Assembly (NCBI RefSeq): GCF_007990505.1
Contig: NZ_AP019822.1
Coordinates: 2,043,568-2,107,567 of the forward strand
Direction of reading: 5' to 3'
Length of the DNA stretch: 64,000 bases
Source of the DNA: Pseudoleptotrichia goodfellowii
Lineage (GTDB): Bacteria; Fusobacteriota; Fusobacteriia; Fusobacteriales; Leptotrichiaceae
Program-made: the position numbers and the translations under genes
Notes under the pieces: model-generated
Database searches by the model: none
Seen by the model: the letters and a program-made list of their open reading frames with translations, nothing else
Told to the model about the DNA's origin: nothing
Shown: piece by piece, positions 48,152 to 57,215 of the stretch
Layout: every line of letters begins with the position of its first letter
Numbering within the stretch: the stretch's first letter is position 1

Positions 48152-48760
48152 TTAAATCTTATCTTCGGCATCTTCCAAAGAAGCGTATCCTTTTTCTTTT
48201 ACAATATTTTCTATGTTTATCTTTGCCAAATTTATATTTTTTTCGATACATTCTTTTATATAATCAAAATATAATTTTACCGTTTTTAGCGAATAAGAAA
48301 GCAACTCACCTCTCAAATAAGTTTCTATGGAAGTGTATTCGGGAGTGTCGTCTTTTGAATTAAGCGGTCTTCCTCTATCAGTCAGCTTGGGATATTTTTT
48401 TATAAGATCCCGCTCCCAATCCAGATATATTTCAACAATTTGATCTGCTATTTTCATTTTTTCTTCGGAAATTTCAGGCAAAAACTTTTTTATTTTTTCA
48501 TATTCATCAGGTGCACTGTATTTCATCATTCTTGCATATTTTTCCACAACTATGTTTTGTTTGTTTCCTTCCGCAATTTTCAAATCTTCCAGATAACTTT
48601 CAAGTATATTTAACGGCAAGGTTTTCCATTGGCTCTCTCTCATAATTATAAATTCTTTTTTATTATCCTGACATGATGCTCTTCCTCCGGTATTTTGAGC
48701 CATTTGAAAAAACACCCATTCTCTTTCAAGGATTTCTCTTATAATTTTTTCTTTGTCCAT
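48152..48760 (-). CDS. DUF4125 family protein
   Basis: A soluble protein of 202 residues with no known activity. The conserved N-terminal block is WVFFQMAQNTGGRASCQDN followed by FIIMRESQWKTLP, which I recognise as DUF4125; the rest is helical and charged. The ATG at 48760 has AGGAG five bases upstream and lies eight bases after the DUF4037 stop; an earlier in-frame start would overlap that gene. Its constant neighbours here are a predicted nucleotidyltransferase and a TPR protein. Cys in GGRASCQ and the acidic YLDWERDL segment are candidate functional spots. Confidence 0.75.
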   Translation of the reverse strand: MDKEKIIREILEREWVFFQMAQNTGGRASCQDNKKEFIIMRESQWKTLPLNILESYLEDLKIAEGNKQNIVVEKYARMMKYSAPDEYEKIKKFLPEISEEKMKIADQIVEIYLDWERDLIKKYPKLTDRGRPLNSKDDTPEYTSIETYLRGELLSYSLKTVKLYFDYIKECIEKNINLAKINIENIVKEKGYASLEDAEDKI

Positions 48761-48768
48761 GTTTTCTC

Positions 48769-49719
48769 CTAATCCAGCCAAGGCGACCAATTTCTCAGTT
48801 TTTCATCTTTTATTTTATGCTGAACATAAGGTCCGTAATCAGATAAAAAATCACTTTTTAAATGTTTGTCCACTATATTCTGTTTTTTTAATTCTCCTAT
48901 TATATCCATGCAAATATTTTCAATTATTTCGATTTTTCTGTTTACTTCATTTACAGGCAACTCAGATAATTCTTTTATAAGGAAATAAGATTTTTCTCCT
49001 AAAATCGGAAGTTCTTTCAATCTTCTGTGCATCCATTTATAAAAAAGTTTATATTCTCTGTTAAGCAGATGAATCATATGAATAGCTTCATCTATAAACT
49101 CCGCTTCTGCAATTTTAGCAGCTACGGTTTCTCCTCTTTTCATACAACGCCGGAAATTATACTGACCTGACTGTCCTATTTTCATACATCTTGTAGCAAT
49201 TTTATTCAGCCTTATGTCTTCAGGAAAATATTTTTTAAGTTTTTCTCTTATTTTTGAAAATTCTCCTAAGTTATCAACAAATACCTCGCCATTTACTGCA
49301 GAAGCAAGAGCCGTTTCAGGAATAAGACGCCAATCATAAAGATTTCCAGGTCCTGCTTCTGTTCCTAAAAATTTATAATACCAGTCATTCATATTCAAAA
49401 CTCCTCGACGATCATTTCCCCATTCACTTATATTAAGAGCTTTAAATCCCATAAATTCTTTTGGAAGTTTATCAAGTTTTTCCTGAATTTCTTTACCGTA
49501 ATTATTATAATCCGAGTCTGTCAACCATATACAACAGGACGGACCGAAATCATGATCCCGAGATATTTCGTCATCATATCCGAAACATTCGGAGCCCTCT
49601 CCTGCAAGTCCTATCGCCATTCTTTCCAACAGTTCGGAAAAGTTTTTTTGCAATTCGGGTAAATATATATTTTCAAAATAAAGTTTTGACAATTCCAGTC
49701 CTTTTATTTTTTTATCCAT
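48769..49719 (-). CDS. DUF4037 predicted nucleotidyltransferase
   Basis: A 316-residue protein whose N-terminus carries a nucleotidyltransferase-like active site: GEGSECFGYDDEISRDHDFG, with GS at residues 42-43 and the acidic D55-H-D57 pair in the usual spacing of the Pol-beta fold. The rest (from about 150) is helical, with conserved CMKIGQSGQYNFRRC and YDWRLIPETALASAV blocks and a WSPWL C-terminus. It would transfer a nucleotide to a protein, RNA or small molecule; the target is unknown. It starts one base after the TPR gene ends and is followed by DUF4125 after eight bases. It is not an obvious antibiotic-resistance enzyme, nor a two-gene MNT/HEPN pair. Confidence 0.75.
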   Translation of the reverse strand: MDKKIKGLELSKLYFENIYLPELQKNFSELLERMAIGLAGEGSECFGYDDEISRDHDFGPSCCIWLTDSDYNNYGKEIQEKLDKLPKEFMGFKALNISEWGNDRRGVLNMNDWYYKFLGTEAGPGNLYDWRLIPETALASAVNGEVFVDNLGEFSKIREKLKKYFPEDIRLNKIATRCMKIGQSGQYNFRRCMKRGETVAAKIAEAEFIDEAIHMIHLLNREYKLFYKWMHRRLKELPILGEKSYFLIKELSELPVNEVNRKIEIIENICMDIIGELKKQNIVDKHLKSDFLSDYGPYVQHKIKDEKLRNWSPWLD

Positions 49720-49720
49720 T

Positions 49721-50554
49721 TTATTTTCCTTCTAATCTTTCTCTTACAATTTCAATATTCGACATAAGATTTTTATAATTAGTACTGTTTTCTCCAAAAG
49801 ATTTTTTACAAATTTCGGCACTTTCTTCAAAAAACTCCAAAGCCTTTTTATAATTTCCTTCATTATAATAATGAATCGCAAGATTATTGAGAGAAGCCGA
49901 ATATAAGCTGTGATTTTTACCTACTTCTTTTTCAATTAATTCCAGAGATTTTTTTAAATATTCTTCAGATAATTCTTTTTTTCCGATCTTCATATAAGGA
50001 ATTACAAGATTACTCAGTGTAGTCGCATATTGCAGTTTATATTTTTCGGAATTTTCAAGAATTTTCAAACTTTTTTCATGGAGTTTTACAGCATTTTCAT
50101 ATTTTCCTTGCTCCTGATAAAACAATCCCAAGTTATTACATACTCCTGCGTACAAATAGTCATTCTGAAGATTGTTCTTTTCATATATTTTTATCGTGTC
50201 CAAATATAATTTTTCAGTCTCATCAAACTTTCTCATAAATCTGTAAACTTCGGCTAAATTAAGATTACATGTGGCATAACTTACATTTTCATTTCCGTAA
50301 CGTTTTTCTATAAGATCTCGTGCTTTCAATAAAGCATTTACAGCTTCATCAAAAGCACCTACATATTTCAGTGTGCCTCCAAGTTCATTCAGAATTTTTA
50401 TATTTTCGTCACTTTCAACTCCGTAAACTTCCTCAGTAAGCATAGCCAATTTTCTTAATACTTCCACTTCTTCCAAAGTTTTTCCCTGCTGCATATACAT
50501 ATTTCTTAACTGTGCCATTTCTTTAATTTTGATTTTTTTCTCATTTATATCCAT
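49721..50554 (-). CDS. TPR-repeat protein (kinesin-light-chain-like repeats)
   Basis: A 277-residue cytoplasmic scaffold composed of about five tetratricopeptide repeats of roughly 42 residues. Examples are ALLKARDLIEKRYGNENVSYATCNLNLAEVYR, GKYENAVKLHEKSLKILENS and GNYKKALEFFEESAEICKKSFGENS. This is the longer TPR_12 type found in kinesin light chains. It is the first gene of the TPR-DUF4037-DUF4125 unit; its ATG is preceded by AAAGAAAGG. The repeats should bind a peptide or the nucleotidyltransferase encoded one base downstream. Confidence 0.85.
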   Translation of the reverse strand: MDINEKKIKIKEMAQLRNMYMQQGKTLEEVEVLRKLAMLTEEVYGVESDENIKILNELGGTLKYVGAFDEAVNALLKARDLIEKRYGNENVSYATCNLNLAEVYRFMRKFDETEKLYLDTIKIYEKNNLQNDYLYAGVCNNLGLFYQEQGKYENAVKLHEKSLKILENSEKYKLQYATTLSNLVIPYMKIGKKELSEEYLKKSLELIEKEVGKNHSLYSASLNNLAIHYYNEGNYKKALEFFEESAEICKKSFGENSTNYKNLMSNIEIVRERLEGK

Positions 50555-50652
50555 TTTTTGACCTTTCTTTTTTTGAATATACCACCTGTTTTGCCTTTTG
50601 TCAAATAATATAAGCTTTTCAAATACTCTATAAGATTTTCTTATAACAATTT

Positions 50653-53241
50653 TTATTTTTTATATTCTTTTCCGTAATATGCTTTCAAATAAATTTCTTT
50701 TAATTCGGAAATCAACGGATATCTCGGATTTGCAGGTGTACACTGATCATCAAAAGCATCAAGCGACATTTCATCTACCGCATCCAAAAAGTCTTTTTCA
50801 GGAATTCCGTACTCTTTTATACTCATCGGGATCCCTATTTTTTCTTTTAAATTATTAATATGCTTAATTAATTTATCAGTTTTTTCTTCTTTTGTTTTTC
50901 CTCCCAGTCCGAAAAAGTCAGCCATTGCTGCATATCTCTGCATAGCATCAGGATATCTGTATTGGGGAAACAATCCCATTTTTGTCGGTGCCTCTACAGA
51001 ATTATATTTTATAACCTCATTTAAGAGCATAGCATTGGCAATACCGTGAGGCACATGGAATTTTCCGCCTAATTTATGAGCAAGTGAATGGCATATTCCT
51101 AAAAATGCATTTGCAAAAGCCATTCCTGCAAGACACGAAGCATTTGCCATTTTTTCTTTTGCTTTAATAGCTTCCTCTCCTTTTTCTACCGATTCCGGCA
51201 AATATTTGAATACAAGTCTTGCTGCTTCCAGAGAATAGGGTTTTGTATACTCTGTTGCCAATACTGAAACATAAGATTCTACAGCATGTGTCAATACGTC
51301 TATTCCCGAAGTGACGGTAAGTCCTTTAGGCATTGTAAGCATAAGTTCGGGATCGTTTATTGCCACATGGGGAGTAAGCTCATAATCTGCAAGAGGATAT
51401 TTTATACCTGTAGAATCATCAGTAATTACAGAAAAAGGCGTTACTTCGGAGCCTGTTCCTGCAGACGTTGCCACTGCCACAAATTTAGCTTTCAGTCCCA
51501 TTTTAGGAAATTCAAATATTCTTTTTCTTATGTCCATAAATCTCATTGCCAAATCTCTGAATCTTATTTCAGGATACTCATATAATACCCACATAATTTT
51601 AGCCGCATCCATTGCCGAACCTCCGCCTAACGCTATAATCACATCAGGATTATATTCAAGCATAGCTTTGGCTCCCGCTTGAGTCGAACTTAACGTAGGA
51701 TCTTCATTTACTTCGGAGAAAATTCTGAAATCAATTCCTATTTCTTCCAAAACTCTCGTTACATGAGAAGTAAACCCTAATTCTGCCAAAGTTTTATCAG
51801 TTACTATAAAGGCTTTTTTATGCTCTCCTTTCAGTTCCTCAAGTGCTGTCGGCAATGAACCGTATTTAAAATATACTTTTTGAGGTACTTTAAACCACAA
51901 CATATTTTCCCTTCTTTCAGCTATTGTTTTTACATTCAGCAAATGTTTCACTCCTACATTTTCAGACACCGAATTTCCTCCCCACGAACCGCAACCTAAT
52001 GTCAACGAAGGCTCCAATTTAAAGTTAAACACGTCTCCTATCGCTCCTAATGAAGCAGGCATATTGATAAGCGTTCTTCCTGTTTTCATAGTTATTCCGA
52101 ATTTATCTATTTTTTCTTTTTCTGCAAGATTTATGTAAAGTAAGGATGTATGTCCTAATCCTCCAAGTTCTACAAGCTTTTTCGCTTTATCCAGTGCATC
52201 TTCAAAATCTTCGGCTTTATACATGGCAAGTACAGGCGATAATTTTTCATGAGCAAAAGGTTCTTCTTCTCCTGTAGATTTAACTTCTCCTATAAGCACT
52301 CTCGCCTCTTCGGGAACTTTCACTCCTGCCAGTTTTGCAATTTTATAAGCACTTTGTCCGACTATATCTGCATTCAGATTTCCGTCTTTAAACATTATTT
52401 TTCTGACTTTTTCGATTTCATCTTTATTAAGAATGTAAGCTCCTCTTAATTCAAACTCTTTTCTGACTTTGTCATATATTGACTTATCTACGATTACAGA
52501 CTGTTCCGATGCACAAATTACTCCGTTATCAAAAGTTTTTGAAAGCAATGTATAATTTACAGTCATTTTAATGTCGGCAGATTTATCAATTATTACAGGG
52601 GTATTTCCGGCTCCTACTCCTATGGCAGGTCTTCCTGAAGAATAAGCAGCCTTAACCATTCCCGGTCCTCCTGTTGCCAATATCAAGTCAGAATTAGCCA
52701 TTAATTCTTTGGATAATTCCACATTCGGCTCGTCTATCCAGCCTATTATATTTTCAGGTGCACCGTATTTTATTGCAACTTTTAATGCTATTTTTGCAGT
52801 TTCTATCGTACTTTTTTTCGCTCTCGGATGAGGTGAAAGTATTATCGCATTTCTTGTTTTCAATGCTAAGAGTATTTTAAAAGCGGCAGTTGATGTAGGA
52901 TTTGTTGTAGGTATTACTCCCGCTATTATTCCTATAGGTGTTGCTATTTTTTTAATTCCGTATGATTTATCTTCTTCAAGTACTCCGCATGTTTTTTCAT
53001 CTTTATATCTGTTATAAATATACTCGGAGGCAAAGTGGTTTTTTATAACTTTATCTTCCAGTATTCCCATTCCTGTTTCTTCTACAGCAAGTTTAGCAAG
53101 AGTTATTCTCTCATCATTTATTTTCTGTGCTACTTTTCTGAATATCTTGTCTACTTTTTCCTGCTCAAATGTTGAAAATTCTTCCTGTGATTTTCGCACT
53201 TTTTCCATAAGTTCTTTTAAACTTTTCAAATCTTTTACCAT
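50653..53241 (-). CDS. adhE: Bifunctional acetaldehyde-CoA/alcohol dehydrogenase
   Basis: Converts acetyl-CoA to acetaldehyde and then ethanol, using two NADH. It has 862 residues. The N-terminal aldehyde dehydrogenase half has the catalytic cysteine in DNGVICASEQS and GVGAGNTPV. The C-terminal half is an iron-dependent alcohol dehydrogenase with ALGGGSAMDAAK and the metal ligands around GICHSLAHKLGGKFHVPHGIANA. The frame begins 18 codons earlier, but the ATG at 53241 has AGGAGG eight bases upstream and starts the domain. It has a strong promoter. It competes with Pta-AckA for acetyl-CoA and restores NAD. Confidence 0.97.
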   Translation of the reverse strand: MVKDLKSLKELMEKVRKSQEEFSTFEQEKVDKIFRKVAQKINDERITLAKLAVEETGMGILEDKVIKNHFASEYIYNRYKDEKTCGVLEEDKSYGIKKIATPIGIIAGVIPTTNPTSTAAFKILLALKTRNAIILSPHPRAKKSTIETAKIALKVAIKYGAPENIIGWIDEPNVELSKELMANSDLILATGGPGMVKAAYSSGRPAIGVGAGNTPVIIDKSADIKMTVNYTLLSKTFDNGVICASEQSVIVDKSIYDKVRKEFELRGAYILNKDEIEKVRKIMFKDGNLNADIVGQSAYKIAKLAGVKVPEEARVLIGEVKSTGEEEPFAHEKLSPVLAMYKAEDFEDALDKAKKLVELGGLGHTSLLYINLAEKEKIDKFGITMKTGRTLINMPASLGAIGDVFNFKLEPSLTLGCGSWGGNSVSENVGVKHLLNVKTIAERRENMLWFKVPQKVYFKYGSLPTALEELKGEHKKAFIVTDKTLAELGFTSHVTRVLEEIGIDFRIFSEVNEDPTLSSTQAGAKAMLEYNPDVIIALGGGSAMDAAKIMWVLYEYPEIRFRDLAMRFMDIRKRIFEFPKMGLKAKFVAVATSAGTGSEVTPFSVITDDSTGIKYPLADYELTPHVAINDPELMLTMPKGLTVTSGIDVLTHAVESYVSVLATEYTKPYSLEAARLVFKYLPESVEKGEEAIKAKEKMANASCLAGMAFANAFLGICHSLAHKLGGKFHVPHGIANAMLLNEVIKYNSVEAPTKMGLFPQYRYPDAMQRYAAMADFFGLGGKTKEEKTDKLIKHINNLKEKIGIPMSIKEYGIPEKDFLDAVDEMSLDAFDDQCTPANPRYPLISELKEIYLKAYYGKEYKK

Positions 53242-53335
53242 TACTTTTTCCTCCTGTTTTTTATTTTGAAAATATTCTTGTGATTTTTTTAACAATTAAA
53301 TTTTTTAAAAATACGGAATTTTCTTCCATGTTTAA

Positions 53336-53364
53336 TTTATACTCCTTTTTACAAAAACTGTCAA
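53336..53364 (-). promoter_or_regulatory. Promoter of adhE
   Basis: On the minus strand perfect TTGACA (53359-53364), a 17-base spacer and TATAAA (53336-53341), leaving a 5' leader of about 85 bases. No Rex-like operator was clear. Confidence 0.75.
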
Positions 53365-53382
53365 GAGATTTTTTTCGTTTGC

Positions 53383-53417
53383 AATAAAAAAATTAGCGAG
53401 GACTTTCCATCCTCACT
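53383..53417 (-). terminator. Rho-independent terminator after the flavodoxin gene
   Basis: On the minus strand AGTGAGGA and TCCTCGCT form an 8-bp stem around a seven-base loop, followed by AATTTTTTTATTG. It closes the rfaE2-to-flavodoxin operon. Confidence 0.88.
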
Positions 53418-53432
53418 ATTAACAACTTAAAA

Positions 53433-53858
53433 TCACTGACTTACAACAGCTTTTCCATATTCTTTACAAGCCTCTATTTTTTCATCATCGTCAGGAGCAA
53501 GGTTTACCATACATCCTTTTCCTACGACAAATATTCCTTTTTTAGCCAAGTCGTCAATCCAAATACTGAGCCATTCTCCTCCGCCCCAGTCATAAGAACC
53601 GAAAATTCCGACTTTTCTTCCTTTCAGCTTATCTTTTACACTTTCTATATATTCCATTATTTCAGGTGCAACTTCTTCAGATCCTGTAGCAGGCGATCCG
53701 AAAGCTATAAAATCAGCATCTGCAGAACTTTCATCAGCAGCATCTACAGAAATCATTTCCGCTCCCACTCCGACACTTTTTGCTCCCTGTTCCAGATAAA
53801 TGCACATTTGTTCTGTATTTCCGCTTGTACTGAAATAAATAATATTTAATTTCGCCAT
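53433..53858 (-). CDS. Flavodoxin
   Basis: A 141-residue FMN electron carrier. The phosphate loop is YFSTSGNTEQM, and the FMN-contact loops are FGSPATGSEE and FGSYDWGGGEW. Length fits the short-chain flavodoxins. It is the last gene of the operon, 18 bases after ackA, and a terminator follows. In fermentative anaerobes flavodoxin serves pyruvate oxidoreductase when iron is short, which would match pta-ackA upstream; the pairing is inferred. Confidence 0.92.
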   Translation of the reverse strand: MAKLNIIYFSTSGNTEQMCIYLEQGAKSVGVGAEMISVDAADESSADADFIAFGSPATGSEEVAPEIMEYIESVKDKLKGRKVGIFGSYDWGGGEWLSIWIDDLAKKGIFVVGKGCMVNLAPDDDEKIEACKEYGKAVVSQ

Positions 53859-53876
53859 TTATTTTCTCCTAAAATC

Positions 53877-55073
53877 TTATTTTGTCAATCTGTAAGTATC
53901 TCTTGCTATTACAAGTTCTTCTGCAGTTTCTATTTTATATACTTTCACTTTTGAATCAGGAGTTGATAATTCTACATTCCCGGATATTCTTTCTTTATTT
54001 TTGGCATTGTCGAATTTCAATCCCAGATATCCCAATCCTTCGCATATAGTTTCTCTAGGATCTGCTCCGTTTTCTCCTATTCCTCCTGTAAAGGCGATAG
54101 CATCTACTCCGTCCATAGCAGCTGCATAAGCACCTATATATAATTTTACTCTGTAGCAGAACATATCATAAGCCAGTTTTGCTCTTTCATCTCCTGCTTC
54201 CATTCCTTCTTCCAAATCTCTGAAATCTGAGCTTTTTCCGTAAACTCCTAAAATTCCGGATTTTTTATTCATTCTTGTATCGATTTCTTTTAAAGAAAGT
54301 CCTCTTTTTTCCATTACATAAAATGCTGCAGCAGGATCAGTATCCCCTGTTCTTGTTCCCATCATAATTCCGGCAAGAGGAGTCATTCCCATAGAAGTAT
54401 CCACTACTTTTCCGTTTTTTACTGCGGATATACTTGCACCGTTTCCTAAGTGACAAACAATTATTTTAGCGTCTTTTTTTCCAAGCAATTCCGCTACAGT
54501 TTCACTTACGTATTTGTGTGAAGTCCCGTGAAATCCATATTTTCTCACTTTCAATTCTTTATAATCTTCATACGGCAAAGCATACATATATGCTTCAGGT
54601 TTCATAGATTGATGAAATGCAGTATCAAATACCACTACATTTTTCTTATCCGGAAGTAATTTTCTCATTACTTTTATTCCCATTATGTTCGCAGGATTGT
54701 GTAAAGGAGCAAGTGCTGCAACTTCTTCAAGATTTTTTATTACCTGGTCGTCCACAACTACCGAATCATCGTAATATTCTCCTCCGTGAACGACTCTGTG
54801 TCCTATTGCGTCTATTTCATCTACACCCGATATAACTCCGTTTTCTTTATCCTGAAGTGTTTTCAGTACCAAATCTATTGCTACCGAGTGATCTTCCATA
54901 GGAACCTGCTGTTTATCTATTTTAGTTCCTTTTACCAAATTTTTATAAGTGAAAATAGGGTCTGCTATACCTATTCTTTCACAAATTCCCTTGGCTAATG
55001 TCTTTTCGTTCGTCATATCAACCAATTCAAACTTTAATGACGAACTTCCGCTGTTTATTACTAGTACTTTCAT
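53877..55073 (-). CDS. ackA: Acetate kinase
   Basis: Makes ATP and acetate from acetyl phosphate. It has 398 residues. VLVINSGSSSLKFELVD is the ASKHA phosphate-1 motif, VVHGGEYYDDS is conserved, FHGTSHKYV holds the catalytic histidine and HLGNGASISAVKNG the phosphate-2 motif; FTGGIGENG closes the site. It starts 39 bases after pta and precedes flavodoxin. It completes the substrate-level ATP pathway. Confidence 0.97.
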   Translation of the reverse strand: MKVLVINSGSSSLKFELVDMTNEKTLAKGICERIGIADPIFTYKNLVKGTKIDKQQVPMEDHSVAIDLVLKTLQDKENGVISGVDEIDAIGHRVVHGGEYYDDSVVVDDQVIKNLEEVAALAPLHNPANIMGIKVMRKLLPDKKNVVVFDTAFHQSMKPEAYMYALPYEDYKELKVRKYGFHGTSHKYVSETVAELLGKKDAKIIVCHLGNGASISAVKNGKVVDTSMGMTPLAGIMMGTRTGDTDPAAAFYVMEKRGLSLKEIDTRMNKKSGILGVYGKSSDFRDLEEGMEAGDERAKLAYDMFCYRVKLYIGAYAAAMDGVDAIAFTGGIGENGADPRETICEGLGYLGLKFDNAKNKERISGNVELSTPDSKVKVYKIETAEELVIARDTYRLTK

Positions 55074-55112
55074 TTTTCCTCCTCTAAATTTATGTAATTG
55101 TTTTTTTATAAA

Positions 55113-56120
55113 CTATTTTTGATCGGATTCTACCGCTGTTATTGCTACCACTTCGACAATATCGTCTACACTGCATCCTCTTGACAGATCATGTACCGGA
55201 CTTGCCAATCCCTGAATTAAAGGCCCCAATGCTTTTGCTCCTGCCAGTCTTTGAGTTAATTTGTATCCTATATTTCCTGAGTTCAAATCAGGGAATATAA
55301 GAACATTTGCATGTCCTGCAACTTTTGAGCCGGGTGCTTTTGATTTTGCGACTTCAGGAACGATAGCCGCATCCAGTTGAAGCTCTCCGTCAAACTCGAA
55401 GTCCACATTTCTTTCTTTTAAAATTTCTATCGCCTCTCTTACTTTTGTAACAGACTCTCCATCGGCACTCCCTTTTGTAGAAAATGAAAGAAACGCTACT
55501 TTAGGTTCTTTTATCCCTGCAGTAAATCTTGCTTTTTCAGCACTTGATACTGCTATATCTGCCAGTTGCAAGGCTGTCGGATTCGGTATAACTCCTCCGT
55601 CGGCATATATAAATACACCGTTATCTCCGTATTCAGGAGTTTTTGTTATCATAACAAAGGAACTTGATACTGTTTTCAATCCTGCTTTAGGTCCTATTAC
55701 CAAAATTGCTGCCCTTAATACATGAGCTGTAGGTGAATTGGATCCTGCAACCATTCCGTCAACTCTTCCCTGACTTACGAGCATCGCTCCGAAAAATCTC
55801 GGATCCGACAATAATGTCGCTTTTGCAGTTTCAAAAGTCATTCCTTTTTTTTCTCTTCTTTTTCTTAAAAGTTCAGCCATATCGTCTATTGTTGCACAGT
55901 TTTGAGGATCGTATATAATCGCTCCTTCAATTGAAACTCCAAGTTTTGCAGCCTCTTCTTTTAATTTCTGTTCATTTCCTACCAAAGCCACTTTGGCAAT
56001 GCCTTCAGCTATGATTTTTTCAGCCGCTCTGAGGACTCTTTCGTCTTCTGTTTCAGGTAAAATAACTGTTTTACCCAATTTTTTAGCTTTTTCTTTTAAA
56101 CTTGCTACTAAATCAGCCAC
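55113..56120 (-). CDS. pta: Phosphate acetyltransferase
   Basis: Converts acetyl-CoA and phosphate to acetyl phosphate. The 335 residues correspond to the short, single-domain class. VILPETEDERVLRAAE begins it, and MVAGSNSPTAHVLRAA, KAPGSKVAGHANVLIFPDLNSGNIGYK and PVHDLSRGC are family blocks. The start is GTG at 56120 with GGAG about nine bases upstream. It follows ftsY by 30 bases and is translated before ackA. Confidence 0.97.
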   Translation of the reverse strand: MADLVASLKEKAKKLGKTVILPETEDERVLRAAEKIIAEGIAKVALVGNEQKLKEEAAKLGVSIEGAIIYDPQNCATIDDMAELLRKRREKKGMTFETAKATLLSDPRFFGAMLVSQGRVDGMVAGSNSPTAHVLRAAILVIGPKAGLKTVSSSFVMITKTPEYGDNGVFIYADGGVIPNPTALQLADIAVSSAEKARFTAGIKEPKVAFLSFSTKGSADGESVTKVREAIEILKERNVDFEFDGELQLDAAIVPEVAKSKAPGSKVAGHANVLIFPDLNSGNIGYKLTQRLAGAKALGPLIQGLASPVHDLSRGCSVDDIVEVVAITAVESDQK

Positions 56121-56150
56121 TAAAATTCACTCCATTTCTATATTCTTTAT

Positions 56151-57215
56151 TTATTCAAACATTGCTTCGACAAATTCTTTAATATTGAATTTTCTCAAAT
56201 CGTTTATACCTTCTCCTACCCCTATAAATTTTATAGGTTTTTTCAATTCTTCGGAAATCGGAAAAATAATTCCTCCTTTAGCAGTTCCATCAAATTTTGT
56301 GAGTATAATACCTGATAAATCCACAATTTCATTAAATACTTTTGCCTGTTCAAGTCCGTTCTGTCCTGTTGTACCGTCTATGACAAGAAGTGTTTCAAAT
56401 TTTTCCTGTCCCGACTGTTGTCTTATTATTTTATTTATTTTTTCAAGTTCGTTCATCAAATCCCTTTTATTGTGAAGTCTTCCTGCAGTATCGATTATCG
56501 CCACATCAAAACCTCTGTTTTTCGCGGTACTTACCGTATCGAAAATAACTGCTGACGGATCGCTTCCGTGAGACTGTTTCACAACTTCGGCTCCTGTTCT
56601 CTTACCCCATTCCTCTATCTGCTCAATAGCCGCAGCTCTGAATGTATCTCCTGCACCGATTATTACTTTTTTCCCTTCATTTATAAGTTTATTGGCTATT
56701 TTCCCGATAGATGTTGTTTTTCCGACACCGTTTACTCCCACAACAAGAATGATATTCAGCTGTCCGTCTTTCAAGTCCAAATCAATATTATCATGGAGAG
56801 TATTGTTTGAAATAAATTTTTCCTTTAATATTTCTTTCAGTTCATCATAAACTTCTTCGGACGTTTTCAGTTTCTTTTTAGCTACTCTTTTTTCAAGCTC
56901 TTCAACCAGTTGCATAGTCATATTCATTCCTATATCCGACTGTATAAGAACTTCTTCAAGCTCTTCGTATAAATCGTCATCTATGGTTTTCCCTAAAAGC
57001 ATCTGTTTCAGTTTCCCGAAAAACCCCTTTTTAGGTGCAGCCAATCTGTCTTTCAAAGGTTTTACTTCTGCTTCTTTTTCCTCAATTTCCTTTTTTTCAA
57101 TATCTTCATTATTTTCGATTATTTCTTGTTTTTGTATATTTTCGTGAATTTCCTGTTCGGAATTTTCATGTTCTTTTTCTTTTTTTCCGAATTTGAATAA
57201 ATTCTTAAGAGCCAT
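56151..57215 (-). CDS. ftsY: Signal recognition particle receptor FtsY
   Basis: The SRP GTPase receptor that brings ribosome-nascent chains to the Sec translocon. It has 354 residues. An acidic, Glu-rich A domain (about residues 1-60) is followed by the N domain and the G domain. G motifs are GVNGVGKTTSIGKIA, AGDTFRAAAIEQIEEW, DTAGRLHNKRDLM, LTKFDGTAKGG and GVGEGINDL. The ATG at 57215 begins MALKNLFKF with AAGGGG upstream; it overlaps the tsaB stop by 11 bases. Complete. Confidence 0.96.
   Translation of the reverse strand: MALKNLFKFGKKEKEHENSEQEIHENIQKQEIIENNEDIEKKEIEEKEAEVKPLKDRLAAPKKGFFGKLKQMLLGKTIDDDLYEELEEVLIQSDIGMNMTMQLVEELEKRVAKKKLKTSEEVYDELKEILKEKFISNNTLHDNIDLDLKDGQLNIILVVGVNGVGKTTSIGKIANKLINEGKKVIIGAGDTFRAAAIEQIEEWGKRTGAEVVKQSHGSDPSAVIFDTVSTAKNRGFDVAIIDTAGRLHNKRDLMNELEKINKIIRQQSGQEKFETLLVIDGTTGQNGLEQAKVFNEIVDLSGIILTKFDGTAKGGIIFPISEELKKPIKFIGVGEGINDLRKFNIKEFVEAMFE

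Noticed and set aside
49721-50554. Repeat array resembling CRISPR from the periodic TPR coding sequence
   Set aside because: The periodicity is at the protein level with diverged codons; no identical DNA repeats or unique spacers exist.
48769-50554. Classic MNT-HEPN toxin-antitoxin pair
   Set aside because: The nucleotidyltransferase is much larger than MNT, the partners are TPR and DUF4125, and no HEPN RxxxxH motif was evident.
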